A stretch of DNA of 42,858 bases from Gammaproteobacteria bacterium. Lineage in GTDB: Bacteria; Pseudomonadota; Gammaproteobacteria; SURF-13. The notes beneath the pieces were generated by a model. The model did no database searches. It was not told the origin of the DNA and worked only from the letters and a program-made list of their open reading frames with translations. Within the stretch, counting starts at the first letter, position 1; the number at the start of each line of letters is the position of its first letter. Positions 42,307-42,858 of this stretch are shown one piece after another. Both the position numbers and the translations under genes were made by a program. The stretch spans positions 1-42,858 of the forward strand of contig QZKM01000001.1 of assembly GCA_003599485.1 (NCBI GenBank), written 5' to 3'.

Positions 42307-42858
42307 ACCGCGCGCTTCAATCCGGCGTCGCGCTCATCACCGCGCTCATCATCACCGCGCTGGCGGCGGTGATCGCGGTGAACATGGTGTCCGCACAGCA
42401 GATTGACATCCGCCGCACCGGCAACGTGCTGGACGGCGATCAGGCCTACCTGTACGCGCTCGGCATCGAAAGCTGGGCGCAAGGCGTGCTGGCCGGGGAC
42501 CGGCGTAAAAATCAAACCGACACGCTGCAAGACGCCTGGGCCACGGTGCTGCCCCCGATAGACGTGCAAGGCGGCAAGGTAGCGGGGGAAATCCTGGATC
42601 AGCAAGGTTTGTTTAATCTCAACAACCTGGTGCAGAACAAACAAAAGAGCGAAGCGGACATCAAAATCTTTCAGCGCCTGCTCATCACCCTCAAGCTCGA
42701 CCCCGACCTGGCGTGGCCGCTGGTGGACTGGATGGACCCGGACGTGGAACTGAGCTTCCCCAACGGCGCGGAGGACGCCGAATACCTCAAGCGCACGCCG
42801 CCCTATCGCACCGCCAACGCGCCGCTGGTGAGCGTAAGCGAACTGCTGCTGGTGAACG
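42303..42858 (+). CDS. gspK: Minor pseudopilin GspK, 5' part (cut by window edge)
   Basis: This is the first 185 codons of GspK, which caps the pseudopilus. The start ATG overlaps the gspJ stop. The N-terminus MNRALQSGVALITALIITAL is the hydrophobic pilin helix with the typical GspK opening, where residue 5 of the mature form is not glutamate. Further GspK-like segments are YLYALGIESWAQGVL, DQQGLFNLNNL, WPLVDWMDPD and YRTANAPLVSVSELLLV. The reading frame stays open to the end of the window. Confidence 0.93.
   Translation, partial: MNRALQSGVALITALIITALAAVIAVNMVSAQQIDIRRTGNVLDGDQAYLYALGIESWAQGVLAGDRRKNQTDTLQDAWATVLPPIDVQGGKVAGEILDQQGLFNLNNLVQNKQKSEADIKIFQRLLITLKLDPDLAWPLVDWMDPDVELSFPNGAEDAEYLKRTPPYRTANAPLVSVSELLLVN

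Overview
The window is about 43 kb of a G+C-rich bacterial chromosome. Its gene content and order point to a Gram-negative, aerobic gammaproteobacterium. The indicators are the smg–dprA–LysM / def–fmt–rsmB–ntrY–ntrX–trkA–trkH neighbourhood, a CysB-type regulator, oxygen-dependent HemF, two outer-membrane porins and a complete-looking type II secretion operon. I cannot name the genus. Most of the window is housekeeping DNA. I see no rRNA, tRNA, CRISPR array, transposase or prophage.

Layout. (1) 1–4.7 kb, plus strand: the 3' end of a porin with a clear terminator; a repeat-rich accessory stretch holding a DUF4258/DUF2283 pair; then a divergent nadA, a thioredoxin-like gene and a second porin. 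(2) 4.7–12 kb: a sulfate-assimilation cluster on the minus strand, in transcription order TauE-type permease, sulfite reductase fused to a TusA-like domain, APS reductase cysH, cysD and cysN. It is divergent from cysB, and opposed promoters lie between them. (3) 12–17.2 kb, minus strand: topA, smg, dprA and a secreted LysM protein, with LysM furthest upstream. (4) 17.4–27.6 kb, plus strand: def, fmt, rsmB, a DUF4390 gene, ntrY, ntrX, trkA, trkH and a TPR gene, many overlapping by a few bases. (5) 27.6–31.4 kb: DUF2007 and a TtcA-family gene on the minus strand, then NfeD-like, rsmE, hemF and DUF1003 on the plus strand. (6) 31.5–34.4 kb, minus strand: a three-gene ABC export system (adaptor, permease, ATPase). 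(7) 34.6 kb to the end, plus strand: gspC-D-E-F-G-H-I-J-K, with gspK cut by the window edge.

How the genes work together. CysDN activates sulfate to APS, CysH reduces APS to sulfite, and the siroheme protein reduces sulfite to sulfide. The permease probably moves a sulfur anion, and CysB probably controls the set. NtrYX is a membrane sensor and response regulator whose regulator appears to lack the sigma54-contact loop. The gsp operon builds a pseudopilus-driven secretion machine.

The least ordinary material is in small DNA elements rather than a large new system. They are: (a) a 25-codon in-frame insertion in cysN that carries its own imperfect palindrome; (b) purine-rich hairpin repeats between trkA/trkH and gspE/gspF built from the same short modules; (c) an 89-bp MITE-like element with 19-bp inverted ends; (d) a GTAGC...GCTAC REP-like family, one copy of which supplies the stop codons of two convergent genes; (e) another repeat translated as an extra tail of CysH. 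The siroheme protein with two complete four-cysteine clusters and a TusA-like tail is the most interesting enzyme.
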